DNA of 64,000 nt, taken from assembly GCF_042408815.1 (NCBI RefSeq), contig NZ_JBHOQR010000023.1, positions 1-64,000 on the forward strand. The letters are read 5' to 3'. Made by a program: the position numbers and the translations under genes. Of the stretch, positions 15,433 through 25,054 are shown piece by piece (positions within the stretch are counted from its first letter, which is position 1; every line of letters begins with the position of its first letter). The notes under the pieces are model-generated. The model worked only from the letters and a program-made list of their open reading frames with translations, did not search any database and was not told the origin of the DNA. The DNA is from Thermoflexus sp042408815. Its GTDB lineage: Bacteria; Chloroflexota; Anaerolineae; Thermoflexales; Thermoflexaceae.

Positions 15433-17985
15433 ATGGCTTCGCCCTTCACACAGCTTCAAAAGATCCTGAAACATGAAAGCCAGGATGGCTGCCGGAACCG
15501 GATTGTGATTGGAGGAATTGGCCGGTTCGCGGATCACTGGTATCGCCAGGCTCGCGCTTCCCTGAAGGAACACGATCCGGACCTTCTCCTCCTTCTGGAA
15601 GCGATCTATGCGGATCTCCGCCGGTATGAGGCGGCGAGCATCGAAGAACGCCGGCTTTTAATCGAGGGGATCGAGGCCCGGATTCAGGAGGCTCTGCGGC
15701 GCGAGCGGGAGCTGCGAGCCTCCCCGCCGGCGCTGGCTGCGAAAGGCGAACCGGCTGCGCCTCCGTCTCCAGAACCCCTGTTGGCTCCCCCGGTGGAGAA
15801 ACCCCAGGAGGAGCCGGCGAGGCCCACGCCGCCTTCACGGATGGAGCGAACCGCGCCCGCCCGCGCGCGTCCGCGGGGAGCTCCTCCGGTTCCCCCGAAG
15901 CTGGCGGCGAAGGTGGAGGCCCTGAGGTTGGACGCGCCGGTTCACCTGATCCATGGGGTGGGCCGGGAGCGGGCGCAGCGCCTGGCACGCCTGGGGGTGC
16001 AGACCATCCGGGATCTGCTCTATTTGCTTCCCCGCCGGTATGTAGATTTCCGAGCTCTGAAGCCCATCCATCGCCTTCGGATTGGGGAAGAGGTGACTGT
16101 GATCGGCGAGGTGATGGATATCGGGAGCAAGCAGACCGGGAACGGCCTCACGGTCATCAAGGCGCTGCTCACCGATGGCTCCGGCGTCATCGAGTGCACC
16201 TGGTTCAACCAGCCCTATCTACTGGATCGCATCCAGCCGGGTCAGTTCATCGTGGTGAGCGGGCGGGTGGATGAATTCCTCGGCCGCCCGGTGTTCCGTT
16301 CCCCGGAGTGGGAGCCCGCCGACCGGGAGCTACTGCACACGGCTCGCATCGTTCCCATCTATCCACTCACAGAAGGCCTGACCCAGCGCATGATGCGGTC
16401 GATCCTCAAGCGGGTGGTGGATTACTGGGCGGACCGGGTGGAGGATCCGATCCCGGCTTGGATCCGGGAGGCTTATGGTTTCCCGGATCTCCCCACCGCA
16501 TTGAAGCAGGTTCACTTCCCAGAGGACTGGGAGCCGCTGGAGAAGGCGCGCCGGAGGCTGGCTTTCGATGAAGTGTTCTATCTGCAAATCGGCCTCCTGG
16601 AAGTCCGCCGGCGATGGCGCAGCATCCCTGGACGGGCGCTGGAATTCGATGAGGCGGCTCTCGAACGGGCGGTGGAAGCCCTGCCCTTCGCCCTCACCGG
16701 CGCCCAGCGTCGGGCCTTGGATCAGATCCTGACCGACATACGGTCCGGAGTGCCGATGAACCGTCTGCTTCAGGGCGAGGTGGGTTCCGGGAAGACGGTG
16801 GTGGCCGCTCTGGCCGCCTACGCGGTGTTCCTATCGGGCGCTCAGAGCGCGATCATGGCCCCCACGGAGATTCTGGCGGAACAGCATTATCGGACACTGA
16901 TCACCCTGGCGGAGCGCTGGGCGGGCGCCGGGCTTCCCACCCCCACCATTCATCGGCTCACCTCCGGGGTGAGCGGAGCGGAGCGGGCTCAGATTTACAG
17001 CGAGCTGGCGGAAGGGACGTGTCATCTGGTGGTGGGAACCCACGCCCTGATCCAGGAGGAGGTGACGTTCCGGGATCTGGCGTTTGTGGTCATCGATGAG
17101 CAGCAACGCTTTGGGGTGATGCAGCGGGCGGCCTTGCGGAGCAAGGGTTACAACCCCCATGTGCTGGTGATGACGGCCACGCCCATCCCCCGCACCCTGG
17201 CCCTCACCCTCTACGGCGACCTGGACCTCTCGGTCCTGGACGAAATGCCGCCGGGCCGACGGCCGGTGCTGACCCGCTGGTTGATGCCGGAGGAGCGGGA
17301 ACGGGCTTATGCCTTCATCCGCCGTCAGGTCGAACAGGGCCGCCAGGCGTATATTATTTGTCCCCTGGTGGAAGGCTCCGATAAAATCGAGGCGAAGGCC
17401 GCTGTGGAAGAGTATGAGCGATTGCAGCGGGAAATCTTCCCCGACTTCCGGCTGGGCCTGATCCACGGGCGGATGAAATCCGAGGAGAAAGAGGCGATCA
17501 TGAATGCCTTCGCCCGTGGGGAGATCCAGATCCTCGTGGCGACGCCCGTGGTGGAGGTGGGCATGGATGTGCCCAACGCCACGGTGATCCTGATCGAAGG
17601 GGCGGATCGGTTCGGGCTGGCTCAGCTCCATCAATTCCGGGGCCGGGTCGGGCGGAGCAGCCATCAATCGTATTGTCTGTTGCTAGCGGAATCTCCCTCC
17701 GAGAGCGCCGTGGAACGCCTGCGGGCCATCGAGACGATTTACGATGGCTTCCAGCTCGCCCAGAAAGACCTGGAGATGCGCGGACCTGGGGATTTCCTGG
17801 GCACGCGTCAGAGCGGGTTCCCCGAGATGCGCCTGGCCGATCTGACGGATCTGCGCCTGCTGGAGATCGCCCGCGAAGCGGCGGAGCGCCTGGCCGAGCG
17901 GGATCCTGACCTTCAGGCTCCAGAGCACCGTCGCCTGGCGGAAGCGGTCTCGCGCTTCTGGCATGGTCCGGTGGAGCCCAGTTAA
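15433..17985 (+). CDS. recG: ATP-dependent DNA helicase RecG
   Basis: 850 residues, longer than the usual 680-780. RecG remodels stalled forks and branch-migrates Holliday junctions. A helical N-terminal extension with a Pro/Ala-rich linker (about 100-155) precedes the wedge/OB domain (HGVGRERAQRLARLGV, YLLPRRYVDF). Then come Walker A GEVGSGKT, the DEQQRFG box (most RecG have DEQHRFG), MTATPIPRTLALTLYGD, QGRQAYIICPLVE, and HQFRGRVGRS with the TRG-like end MRGPGDFLGTRQSG. ATG 15433 has GGAAGCG upstream. The extension resembles that of other Chloroflexota RecG proteins, but I could not compare it. Confidence 0.95.
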   Translation: MASPFTQLQKILKHESQDGCRNRIVIGGIGRFADHWYRQARASLKEHDPDLLLLLEAIYADLRRYEAASIEERRLLIEGIEARIQEALRRERELRASPPALAAKGEPAAPPSPEPLLAPPVEKPQEEPARPTPPSRMERTAPARARPRGAPPVPPKLAAKVEALRLDAPVHLIHGVGRERAQRLARLGVQTIRDLLYLLPRRYVDFRALKPIHRLRIGEEVTVIGEVMDIGSKQTGNGLTVIKALLTDGSGVIECTWFNQPYLLDRIQPGQFIVVSGRVDEFLGRPVFRSPEWEPADRELLHTARIVPIYPLTEGLTQRMMRSILKRVVDYWADRVEDPIPAWIREAYGFPDLPTALKQVHFPEDWEPLEKARRRLAFDEVFYLQIGLLEVRRRWRSIPGRALEFDEAALERAVEALPFALTGAQRRALDQILTDIRSGVPMNRLLQGEVGSGKTVVAALAAYAVFLSGAQSAIMAPTEILAEQHYRTLITLAERWAGAGLPTPTIHRLTSGVSGAERAQIYSELAEGTCHLVVGTHALIQEEVTFRDLAFVVIDEQQRFGVMQRAALRSKGYNPHVLVMTATPIPRTLALTLYGDLDLSVLDEMPPGRRPVLTRWLMPEERERAYAFIRRQVEQGRQAYIICPLVEGSDKIEAKAAVEEYERLQREIFPDFRLGLIHGRMKSEEKEAIMNAFARGEIQILVATPVVEVGMDVPNATVILIEGADRFGLAQLHQFRGRVGRSSHQSYCLLLAESPSESAVERLRAIETIYDGFQLAQKDLEMRGPGDFLGTRQSGFPEMRLADLTDLRLLEIAREAAERLAERDPDLQAPEHRRLAEAVSRFWHGPVEPS

Positions 17986-18083
17986 CACGATCCCTGGGGT
18001 TGTGGTTAGATCCTGGATCCCTAGAAAATCTTTGGGCCGGTTCCGGTGCGAAACCATGCCGGGCCCGCCCACGGGAGCCGGTG

Positions 18084-18602
18084 ATGACCCGAGCACTGTA
18101 TCCAGCGTCTTTCGACCCGATCCATTATGGGCACATCGATATCGCCACCCGGGCGGCGGCGATCTTCGATGAGCTGGTGGTGGGCGTCTACGATCGTCCC
18201 AGCAAGAGCCTGCTCTTCTCCTTGGAGGAGCGTCTGGCCCTGGTGAGGGAGGCCCTGCAGCATCTCCCCAATGTTACGGTCACCGCTTACAGTGGCCTGA
18301 CGGTTGATTTCGCCCGGCGGATCGGCGCGCGGGTGATTGTGCGGGGGCTTCGAGTGATCTCGGATTTCGAGCTGGAGCTCCAGATGGCTTTGACCAACAA
18401 GCAGTTGGCCCCGGAGATCGAGGTGGTGTGTCTGATGACCAGCCGGGACTACGCCTTCATCAGCTCCAGCATCGTCCGCGAGATCGCCCTGCTGGGCGGG
18501 GATGTTTCGGCCATGGTCCCGCCCCACGTTGCCCGCGCCCTGGCGGCGAAGGCGGCCGAACGCGCCGGAGAGATGGTGCCCATCATCTCCATTCGAGAGT
18601 AG
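18084..18602 (+). CDS. coaD: Phosphopantetheine adenylyltransferase
   Basis: 172 residues, close to the 160 typical of CoaD. It joins ATP and 4'-phosphopantetheine to give dephospho-CoA. Visible motifs are the nucleotidyltransferase HxGH (SFDPIHYGHIDI), the IVRGLRVISDFELELQM block and the C-terminal ISSSIVREIA. Downstream of recG on the same strand by about 100 bases, a common recG-rsmD-coaD arrangement from which rsmD is missing. Confidence 0.95.
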   Translation: MTRALYPASFDPIHYGHIDIATRAAAIFDELVVGVYDRPSKSLLFSLEERLALVREALQHLPNVTVTAYSGLTVDFARRIGARVIVRGLRVISDFELELQMALTNKQLAPEIEVVCLMTSRDYAFISSSIVREIALLGGDVSAMVPPHVARALAAKAAERAGEMVPIISIRE

Positions 18603-18727
18603 CAATTGGGCCCGGCTGGGAGTGAGGGCGCGGGCTGACCCGGGCTCCAGGAAAGGCAGATGAAAGAGGGGGTTGGGGGGCTCTCGCAAGCGTCTCTCAA
18701 CCGGATCAAAGCCCGGAGGGGTTGGGT

Positions 18728-19204
18728 ATGGATATCCTGCATCTGATCGATCAGTTGGAGCAGCTGGTTCTCCGCAGTCGTCCTCTCCCCTTCCTGAGAT
18801 GGGTGGTGATCGAAGAGCGGCGGCTTCTGGACCTGATCGATCAGATGCGGGTCGCGATTCCACAGGAGATCAAGCAGGCCCGACGGATTGCTCAGGAGCG
18901 GGAGCGGATCATCGCCCAGGCGAAGGAGGAGGCCGAGCGCATCGTCGGGCTGGCCCAGGAGCAGGCCAGCGAGCTCATCGCTCAGCACCAGGTCGTTCAG
19001 GCGGCCGAGCAACGGGCCGCTGTGATCATCGAGCGGGCGCAGCGCGAGGCGGAACGCCTGAAGGCGGATGCGGATGACTACGCCCTGACCCGGCTTCTCG
19101 AATTGGAGGAAACCCTCTCTCAGTTGCTTCAGATCGTCCGCAACGGAATCGAGAAGCTCCAGAATGAGCATCCGGATGACCCCTCTCAATCCCCGGAATC
19201 CTGA
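18728..19204 (+). CDS. Coiled-coil protein resembling ATP synthase subunit b / DivIVA-type helices
   Basis: 158 residues, almost wholly helical and charged. The central part (about 45-120) is a continuous coiled coil rich in Ala, Glu, Gln and Arg (QERERIIAQAKEEAERI). No membrane segment is present, so it is not subunit b itself. GGAGGGG at 18714-18720 sets ATG 18728. It overlaps rdgB by 41 bases and follows coaD, so it is probably co-transcribed with both. Function unknown; a scaffold or cell-division role is only a guess from shape. Confidence 0.75.
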   Translation: MDILHLIDQLEQLVLRSRPLPFLRWVVIEERRLLDLIDQMRVAIPQEIKQARRIAQERERIIAQAKEEAERIVGLAQEQASELIAQHQVVQAAEQRAAVIIERAQREAERLKADADDYALTRLLELEETLSQLLQIVRNGIEKLQNEHPDDPSQSPES

Positions 19205-19817
19205 ACGGTTGCTCCTGATTGCGACCCACAATCCCGGGAAGCGCCGGGAGCTGACCGCTCTCCTCTCTGATCTCCCGGTGAAACTGGTGGATCTACGCGA
19301 GGTTGGGATTGTCGAAGCGGCCGTGGAACCCTATGAGCGCCTGGAGGATAACGCCCGTTGGAAGGCGATGTTCTATGCGGAACGCAGCGGGCTGTGGACC
19401 CTGGTGGATGACTCGGGGCTGGAGATCGATGCCCTAGGGGGTGCGCCTGGCGTTCACTCCGCCCGGTTCGCTGGGCCCGAGGCGGATGACTGGGCTCGCA
19501 TTCAGAAGGTCCTCGAGCTCATGACGGGCGTCCCCTGGCCCCAGCGGACAGCGCGGTTTCGCTGCGTGATCGCCATGGCCCGGCCCGGGGAACCACCGGT
19601 GTTGGTGGAGGGATGCCTGGAGGGCTACATCGCTTGGGAGCCCCGGGGGACCTATGGGTTCGGTTACGATCCGATTTTCTACATCCCGGAGCTCGGGAAA
19701 ACGATGGCGGAGCTTCCTCCGGCCATGAAGAACCAGGTCAGCCACCGGGCTCGCGCGGCCCGGAAAGCCCGGGAGATCTTGAAACAATGGCTGGCCGGGG
19801 AGGCGGCCGAAAAGTAA
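19164..19817 (+). CDS. rdgB: XTP/dITP diphosphatase (RdgB/HAM1 family)
   Basis: 217 residues. It hydrolyses ITP, dITP and XTP to monophosphates and so keeps deaminated purines out of nucleic acids. Motifs: IATHNPGKRREL (substrate loop), LVDDSGLEIDALGGAPGVHSARFAG (metal-binding Asp) and YGFGYDPIFYIPELGKTMAEL. The start at 19164 overlaps the previous gene; an ATG at 19176 is an alternative. Confidence 0.95.
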   Translation: MSIRMTPLNPRNPERLLLIATHNPGKRRELTALLSDLPVKLVDLREVGIVEAAVEPYERLEDNARWKAMFYAERSGLWTLVDDSGLEIDALGGAPGVHSARFAGPEADDWARIQKVLELMTGVPWPQRTARFRCVIAMARPGEPPVLVEGCLEGYIAWEPRGTYGFGYDPIFYIPELGKTMAELPPAMKNQVSHRARAARKAREILKQWLAGEAAEK

Positions 19818-20237
19818 AGAGAGCAGAGGCGAAGACCTTCACCGGGCCAAGGATTCATCCTCTTTGAGGAAGGAGGGATCGTTATCTGAGACGCCAGCTT
19901 GATCTGGGGGCTGCCAGTTCGGATCGCCCTGTGGTGCGCAGCGGAAGGAGAACCCCTTTGGGTCGTCGGGCATCGCCCCAATGGCTCGTTCATTGAGGGA
20001 AGGGGGGCGCCACACCGCTCAAGGGTGGGGGGGCAGGGCAAACGGCTTCGCTGTCCTCCGCGCCCGAAACCCCGCCGGTCCGGGTTATAATTCAGTAGGA
20101 GCGTCCCAGCGGGCTCTCCCCGGAGGGGCTTCAGGAGCTGGGCAGGCGGCCCAAGATGAGGAGGGAGTATCCCGCCTTCCCAGGCAGAGCTGAGCGGCGT
20201 AAGTCCGAAATAAAGCGACAGAAGGGGCTCTGACCCC
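19818..20237. other. 420-base intergenic region
   Basis: No convincing gene. GGAAGGAGGGATC near 19867 looks like a ribosome binding site, but only a short frame without a normal start follows. A plus-strand TATAAT at 20086-20091 without a clear -35 box could start the transcript of the small protein at 20238, giving a leader of about 140 bases. Confidence 0.4.
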
Positions 20238-20549
20238 ATGGAGACCTCCAAACCGATCGTTGAGCTTCGATTCGCTTGGCGTTCGGTCCACGGGTTGTAT
20301 GTGACCGCGCGCTTTCAGGCGGTGGTTGAGGGGGAGGACCCGGTTATGCGTCGGTTCTTCTGCCGTCTGGTGACGCTGCAGGAGGTGCAGATCCCGGAGG
20401 GTCTGGACGATCCGTTGCTGACGGAAGAACGACTGCGCGCCTTGGAAGGGAAGCGGGTGAAAGTTCCCGAAGAAGCCCTGCACGGCCGGACGCTTCCTTT
20501 GAAGCGGGAAACTCTGACCGGGGGCTTGCGGATTCCCTATTTTCAGTGA
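20238..20549 (+). CDS. Small hypothetical protein
   Basis: 103 residues, soluble, mixed alpha/beta by composition, starting METSKPIVELRFAWRS. I do not recognise a family. GAAGGGG lies about eleven bases before the ATG and base composition matches its neighbours, so it is probably a real gene. It is 77 bases upstream of the P5C dehydrogenase on the same strand. Confidence 0.6.
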   Translation: METSKPIVELRFAWRSVHGLYVTARFQAVVEGEDPVMRRFFCRLVTLQEVQIPEGLDDPLLTEERLRALEGKRVKVPEEALHGRTLPLKRETLTGGLRIPYFQ

Positions 20550-20625
20550 GGCAACGGGTCGTTCGCATCGATCAGGAGATACGGGAGCCCATCGGTCGCT
20601 CGCGAGAACTGTGAGGAGGTTCGGC

Positions 20626-22317
20626 ATGCCAGCGAAAAAGAAAACGGTGAAACAAGCGGCGAAAAAAGCGGCCCCGAAGAAGGTGGCCCGCAAAGCGCCC
20701 GCTCGAGCAACCCCACGTCGGAAAACCACTCCCACGGCGGAAACGCCCGCCCAACCCTTCAAGATCACCTACGCCACCCTCGCCGTTCCCAGTGAGGAGC
20801 TCCATATCCGCTATGAGGTCGCCCTCGGGAAGGTCTGGGAGAGCCTAGGGGGGACGTTCCCGATGGTGATCGGCGGTCAGCCTCGCTATGCGGAGCGCAC
20901 CTTTGAGGATCGCTCCCCGATCAACACGGACTGGCTCCTCGGGGTTTTCCAGCGAGGGACACCTGGGGATGTGAACGATGCGGTGGCGGCGGCGAAAGCG
21001 GCCTTCCCCACGTGGAGCCGTCTTCCCTGGAGGGAGCGGGTGAAGATCCTGCGCCGGGCGGCCGATCTCATCAGCGAACGGGCCTTTGAGATCGCCGCCC
21101 TGATGAGCCTGGAGGTGGGGAAGAACCGCCTGGAAGCCCTGGGGGATGTGGAAGAAACCGCCGATCTGATCCGTTACTACTGCGACCAGATGGAGGCCAA
21201 CGACGGCTATATCCGGCCCATGAAGCAGGAATCCCCCAAGCATCACAACCGCAGCGTGCTTAAGCCCTATGGGGTGTGGGCGGTGATTTCCCCCTTCAAC
21301 TTCCCGCTGGCTCTGGCGGGCGGCCCCTCGGGGGCAGCGCTGCTGGCGGGAAACACCGTCGTCTTCAAGCCAGCTTCGGACACCCCCTATGTGGGCTATA
21401 AACTTTATGAGATCTTCCGGGATGCGGGGGTTCCGGACGGCGTTTTCAATTACATCACGGGTGGGGGAAGCGAGGTCGGCGACCCCCTGGTTCTCCATCC
21501 GGATGTAGCGGGCATCACTTTCACTGGCAGCTATGAGGTGGGGATGTCCATTTATCGGAAGGTGGCGGCCTCCACGAAGTATCCCAGGCCCATCATCCTG
21601 GAGATGGGCGGCAAGAACCCGGTGATCATCAGCCGCCATGCGGATCTGGATCGGGCGGCGCTGGGATGCATGCGCTCCGCCTTCGGCCTCCAGGGCCAGA
21701 AGTGCTCGGCTGCCTCGCGGATCTATGTGGAACGCCCGGTGCGGGATGCGTTCCTGGAGAAATTCCTGGATCTCACCAGCAAGATCCGGATTGGCGATCC
21801 GACGAAACGGGATGTCTTCCTGGGTCCGGTGATCAACCGTACCGCCTATGAGAAATTCCAGCGATATATGGAGATCCTCCGCCGCGATGGGGTGGTGCTG
21901 TTCGGGGGCAACGTCCTGACGGATGGCGAGTTCGCCAAGGGATACTTTGTGGAGCCCACGGTGGTCGATGGCCTCCCGCCGGATCATCCTCTTCTTAAGG
22001 AGGAGATGTTCCTGCCGATCACCTGCGTTGTGACCGTGGACTCCCTGGAGGAGGCCATGCGCTATGCCAACGCCGTGGATTACGGCCTGACTGCTGGCTT
22101 TTATAGCAACGATCCGGAGGAGATCGAGTGGTTCTTCGATCACATGGAGGCCGGCGTGACTTATGTGAACCGGGCGGCGGGAGCAACCACCGGCGCATGG
22201 CCGGGCTATCAGCCCTTCGGCGGTTGGAAGGCCAGCGGCTCCACCGGCCGGGGTTCCGGCGGGCCCTATTATCTGATTCAGTATATGCGGGAGCAGAGCC
22301 AGACCGTGATCGATTAA
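20626..22317 (+). CDS. L-glutamate gamma-semialdehyde (P5C) dehydrogenase with a basic N-terminal tail
   Basis: 563 residues. It oxidises glutamate semialdehyde to glutamate with NAD, the last step of proline or ornithine breakdown. The aldehyde dehydrogenase core starts at about residue 45. It contains VISPFNFPLAL, the NAD-binding FTGSYEVG, catalytic Glu326 (LEMGGKN) and nucleophile Cys360 (GQKCSAASR). The RocA/PutA-type ending GAWPGYQPFGGWKASG supports the P5C assignment. Residues 1-45 are a Lys/Ala/Pro-rich tail (MPAKKKTVKQAAKKAAPKK and on) like histone H1 or AlgP, which the family does not need. AGGAGG at 20614-20619 sets ATG 20626. Ornithine aminotransferase at 39.6 kb would supply its substrate. 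Confidence 0.9.
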   Translation: MPAKKKTVKQAAKKAAPKKVARKAPARATPRRKTTPTAETPAQPFKITYATLAVPSEELHIRYEVALGKVWESLGGTFPMVIGGQPRYAERTFEDRSPINTDWLLGVFQRGTPGDVNDAVAAAKAAFPTWSRLPWRERVKILRRAADLISERAFEIAALMSLEVGKNRLEALGDVEETADLIRYYCDQMEANDGYIRPMKQESPKHHNRSVLKPYGVWAVISPFNFPLALAGGPSGAALLAGNTVVFKPASDTPYVGYKLYEIFRDAGVPDGVFNYITGGGSEVGDPLVLHPDVAGITFTGSYEVGMSIYRKVAASTKYPRPIILEMGGKNPVIISRHADLDRAALGCMRSAFGLQGQKCSAASRIYVERPVRDAFLEKFLDLTSKIRIGDPTKRDVFLGPVINRTAYEKFQRYMEILRRDGVVLFGGNVLTDGEFAKGYFVEPTVVDGLPPDHPLLKEEMFLPITCVVTVDSLEEAMRYANAVDYGLTAGFYSNDPEEIEWFFDHMEAGVTYVNRAAGATTGAWPGYQPFGGWKASGSTGRGSGGPYYLIQYMREQSQTVID

Positions 22318-22428
22318 CCCGTGGGCGGGATAGGCGGGGTGGGGGAGCAGGCGGCGACGTCGCTCATCCCACCCTTCCCGATCTCATCCGCGGGTGGGAG
22401 ATGACCCGATCCTCAAGCGGGCGGCCCC

Positions 22429-23157
22429 ATGCTGATCGGCGTGACTTTCGAAAGCGATGGCTATCGGTTGCTGGGCCGTTTCTATCAGGCGGATGGGCCG
22501 GGGCCCCATCCGACCCTGGTGATGGCCCATGGGATCGCCGGCGTCGAGCTCAACCTGGACCTGGCGGATGCCCTGCGGGATGCAGGGTGGAATGTGCTGA
22601 GTTTCCACTACCGGGGCTGTTGGGGCAGTGAAGGCCCGTATCGGATCGCCACCCTGGTGGAGGATTTGCGCGCCGCGATCGGGTGGGCGCTGGCGCAGCC
22701 CACGGTCGACCCCCATCGTTTGGTTTTGCTGGGCTATAGCATGGGGGGATGGGCCGCTGTGCTGACCGCTGCTCAGGAACCCCGGGTTTACGCCCTGATC
22801 ACCCTTTCCACGGTCAGCGACCTGCGGACCTGGGCCCCGGAGGATGGGATGCTCGTCGACTGGGTTCGCTTCATGAACGGGATGACGGTCGAGATCCTGC
22901 GGGAGGAGCTGAGGGCTCAGGCCGAAAGGCCGCAACCTGTAGATGTGGTGGATCAGCTGTCCCCCCGGCCCTTGCTCATTATGCATGGGACAGCGGATCC
23001 GGTGGTGCATCATCGCCAGAGCCTAACGCTTCACCACCGGGCGGGGTTGAACACCGATCTCGCCCTCATCGATGGGGGAGACCACCGCTACACCGGGCGG
23101 CGCCGGGTGATGATCCAGCGCATCCAGCGCTGGCTGGAGACCATCTGTCGATCATAA
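22429..23157 (+). CDS. Alpha/beta hydrolase
   Basis: 242 residues. The nucleophile elbow GYSMGG, the acid in HGTADPVV and the histidine in GGDHRY form the triad in the usual order, with the oxyanion HGIAG early on. It resembles short dienelactone-hydrolase-like serine hydrolases. Substrate unknown. It is followed after 7 bases by the membrane sensor gene, so the two are likely co-transcribed. Confidence 0.85.
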   Translation: MLIGVTFESDGYRLLGRFYQADGPGPHPTLVMAHGIAGVELNLDLADALRDAGWNVLSFHYRGCWGSEGPYRIATLVEDLRAAIGWALAQPTVDPHRLVLLGYSMGGWAAVLTAAQEPRVYALITLSTVSDLRTWAPEDGMLVDWVRFMNGMTVEILREELRAQAERPQPVDVVDQLSPRPLLIMHGTADPVVHHRQSLTLHHRAGLNTDLALIDGGDHRYTGRRRVMIQRIQRWLETICRS

Positions 23158-23164
23158 GGAGCCG

Positions 23165-25018
23165 ATGGATTCGCTGGAGCTATTGCTTCAAATCAACTTT
23201 GTCATCATCGCGGCCCTGCTGATCGCGTCGTTCTCCCTCCTGATCTATCTGCTGGCCTACTACTTCCGAAGCCGGAGCGCACGGGGAGCGGCCTGGCTGC
23301 TGGCTTCCGTGAGCGCTGTCTACCTGGGCGATCTGGTTCTCTTCTTCATCGGAGACCCCCATTCCGCGGAGCGTTGGCTGCGGCTGCAGTGGCTGGGGAT
23401 CGCCATCGCCCCAGCCGCTTATGCCCATCTGACCGATGCCCTGCTGGAGCGAACCGGCTCGTTTTCCCCATGGCGCCGATGGGCGGTGCGTGGCGCTTAC
23501 GGCCTTGGGATCGCTTGGTTCCTGCTGGCCCTCTGGACCGATCTGCTGGTCCATGACGGGACTGCGGATGGCCGCGCCTTCCACCTGTGGGCGGGCCCGC
23601 TTTTCCCCCTGTTCCTGGTTTACTTCATTGGTGGGGTGATGTGGGGGATCCTCAATGTCTGGCGGGCGCGCTGGCGGACTCTAATCTCCACCCACCGGCG
23701 GCGGATGACATATCTGGCGGTGACCATGATCGCTCCCGCCGTTGGGGTCTTCCCTTACCTGCTTCTGGTGGGGCGCACGCTCCCCTCGTTCCCCATTGTC
23801 TTCTGGGGGCTGGTTGGCCTCAGCAACCTGATCATCGGGACCATGCTGTTCGGCATGGTGTATGCGGTCGCCTATCTGGACGTGCTGGTCCCGGATCGGG
23901 TGATCAAGCAGCGGTGGATCACTTATCTCCTCCGAGGGCCGGTCCTGGCGATCTTCGTGGTGCTGGTGATGTTCGGGCTAAGCCGGCTGAGCCATGTCCT
24001 GGGCCTGCCGCTTCCTCTCCTGCTGCCCCTGGCTGCCGCATGGGCCATCGTGAGTTATGAGATCCTCAGCGACGCGATCCGACCCCTCTTTGAGTGGCTC
24101 TTCCTTCGGCGGGATGTCTCGGAACTCATCCGCATGCGCCGCCTGAGCGATGCGATGATCACCGCTCGGGATCTCCGGCAGTTCCTGGAGGGGATCCTGG
24201 CCCTGATGTGCGAAGCCCTCCGTTCCCCCACCGGGTTTGTGGTGCGGATCACACCGAATGGGATCGAGCCTGTCGCTGCTTTCGGGTCGATCGAACAGGC
24301 CTCCATAGAGGAAACGCTCTCGGTCGTCGGGGGATCCGCCGATGGCCCCATTGTGGCCGATGGCTTCTGGATCTGGCCGTTGCGGGGCCGGGGCGAACCC
24401 ATCCTCCTGGGCGCCATCGCCGTCGCTCAGCCGACCGGGGAGGTGACGCTGGAGTTTCTCCAGGACACCCTCCGTGGATGGGTGGCCCGCGCGGCCGCGG
24501 CCTTGGAGGATCGGATCCTCCAGGAGCGGGCGTTGAGCGCGCTGGAACAGGTTACAGAGGAAGTCCGCCGCCTGCGCCAGCCGGAGCAGGCGCCTTCCAC
24601 CATGGCCCTGGTGGAGCATCCGGAATTCACCCACTGGGTGAAAGAGGCGCTGGCGCATTACTGGGGCGGGCCGCGGCTGCTCCAGAGTCCCCTGTTGCAA
24701 CTTCAGATCGTCCAGCAGGCGATGGAAACCTATGATGGCAATCCGATCCGCGCGCTGCGGGCGGTGCTGATGGAGGCGATCGAGCAGCTGCGGCCGGATG
24801 GGGAGCGAAAACTGACCGCGCCGGAGTGGCTGCTTTACAATCTGCTGGAGATGCGCTTCATCCAGGGCCGCAAGGTCCGGGAGATCGCCCAGCGCCTGGC
24901 CCTCAGCGAATCGGACCTTTACCGCAAGCAGCGGGCCGCGATTGAGGCGGTGGCCATGGTCCTCGCTGAGATGGAGCGGCGGGCCATGCGCGCTCAGGAG
25001 GAGGTCCGTTCTTCTTAG
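23165..25018 (+). CDS. Membrane-bound sensor with GAF-like domain and C-terminal helix-turn-helix
   Basis: 617 residues. The first 290 or so hold eight or nine membrane helices arranged like the 7TM sensor part of some histidine kinases. A juxtamembrane helix leads into a GAF-like domain (about 325-450), but no HisKA/HATPase domain follows. The last 100 residues include KVREIAQRLALSESDLYRKQRAAIEAV, a helix-turn-helix of sigma region 4/Fis type. Read literally it is a one-component membrane regulator. The same C-terminal layout without DNA binding cannot be excluded. It overlaps the hydrolase operon. Confidence 0.65.
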   Translation: MDSLELLLQINFVIIAALLIASFSLLIYLLAYYFRSRSARGAAWLLASVSAVYLGDLVLFFIGDPHSAERWLRLQWLGIAIAPAAYAHLTDALLERTGSFSPWRRWAVRGAYGLGIAWFLLALWTDLLVHDGTADGRAFHLWAGPLFPLFLVYFIGGVMWGILNVWRARWRTLISTHRRRMTYLAVTMIAPAVGVFPYLLLVGRTLPSFPIVFWGLVGLSNLIIGTMLFGMVYAVAYLDVLVPDRVIKQRWITYLLRGPVLAIFVVLVMFGLSRLSHVLGLPLPLLLPLAAAWAIVSYEILSDAIRPLFEWLFLRRDVSELIRMRRLSDAMITARDLRQFLEGILALMCEALRSPTGFVVRITPNGIEPVAAFGSIEQASIEETLSVVGGSADGPIVADGFWIWPLRGRGEPILLGAIAVAQPTGEVTLEFLQDTLRGWVARAAAALEDRILQERALSALEQVTEEVRRLRQPEQAPSTMALVEHPEFTHWVKEALAHYWGGPRLLQSPLLQLQIVQQAMETYDGNPIRALRAVLMEAIEQLRPDGERKLTAPEWLLYNLLEMRFIQGRKVREIAQRLALSESDLYRKQRAAIEAVAMVLAEMERRAMRAQEEVRSS

Positions 25019-25054
25019 GGTGAACCTCCGCGATTGAGGAGGGTAGAGCATCCG

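Noticed and set aside
20086..20091. TATAAT as a full promoter
   Set aside because: No -35 hexamer at 15-19 bases; mentioned only in the intergenic note.
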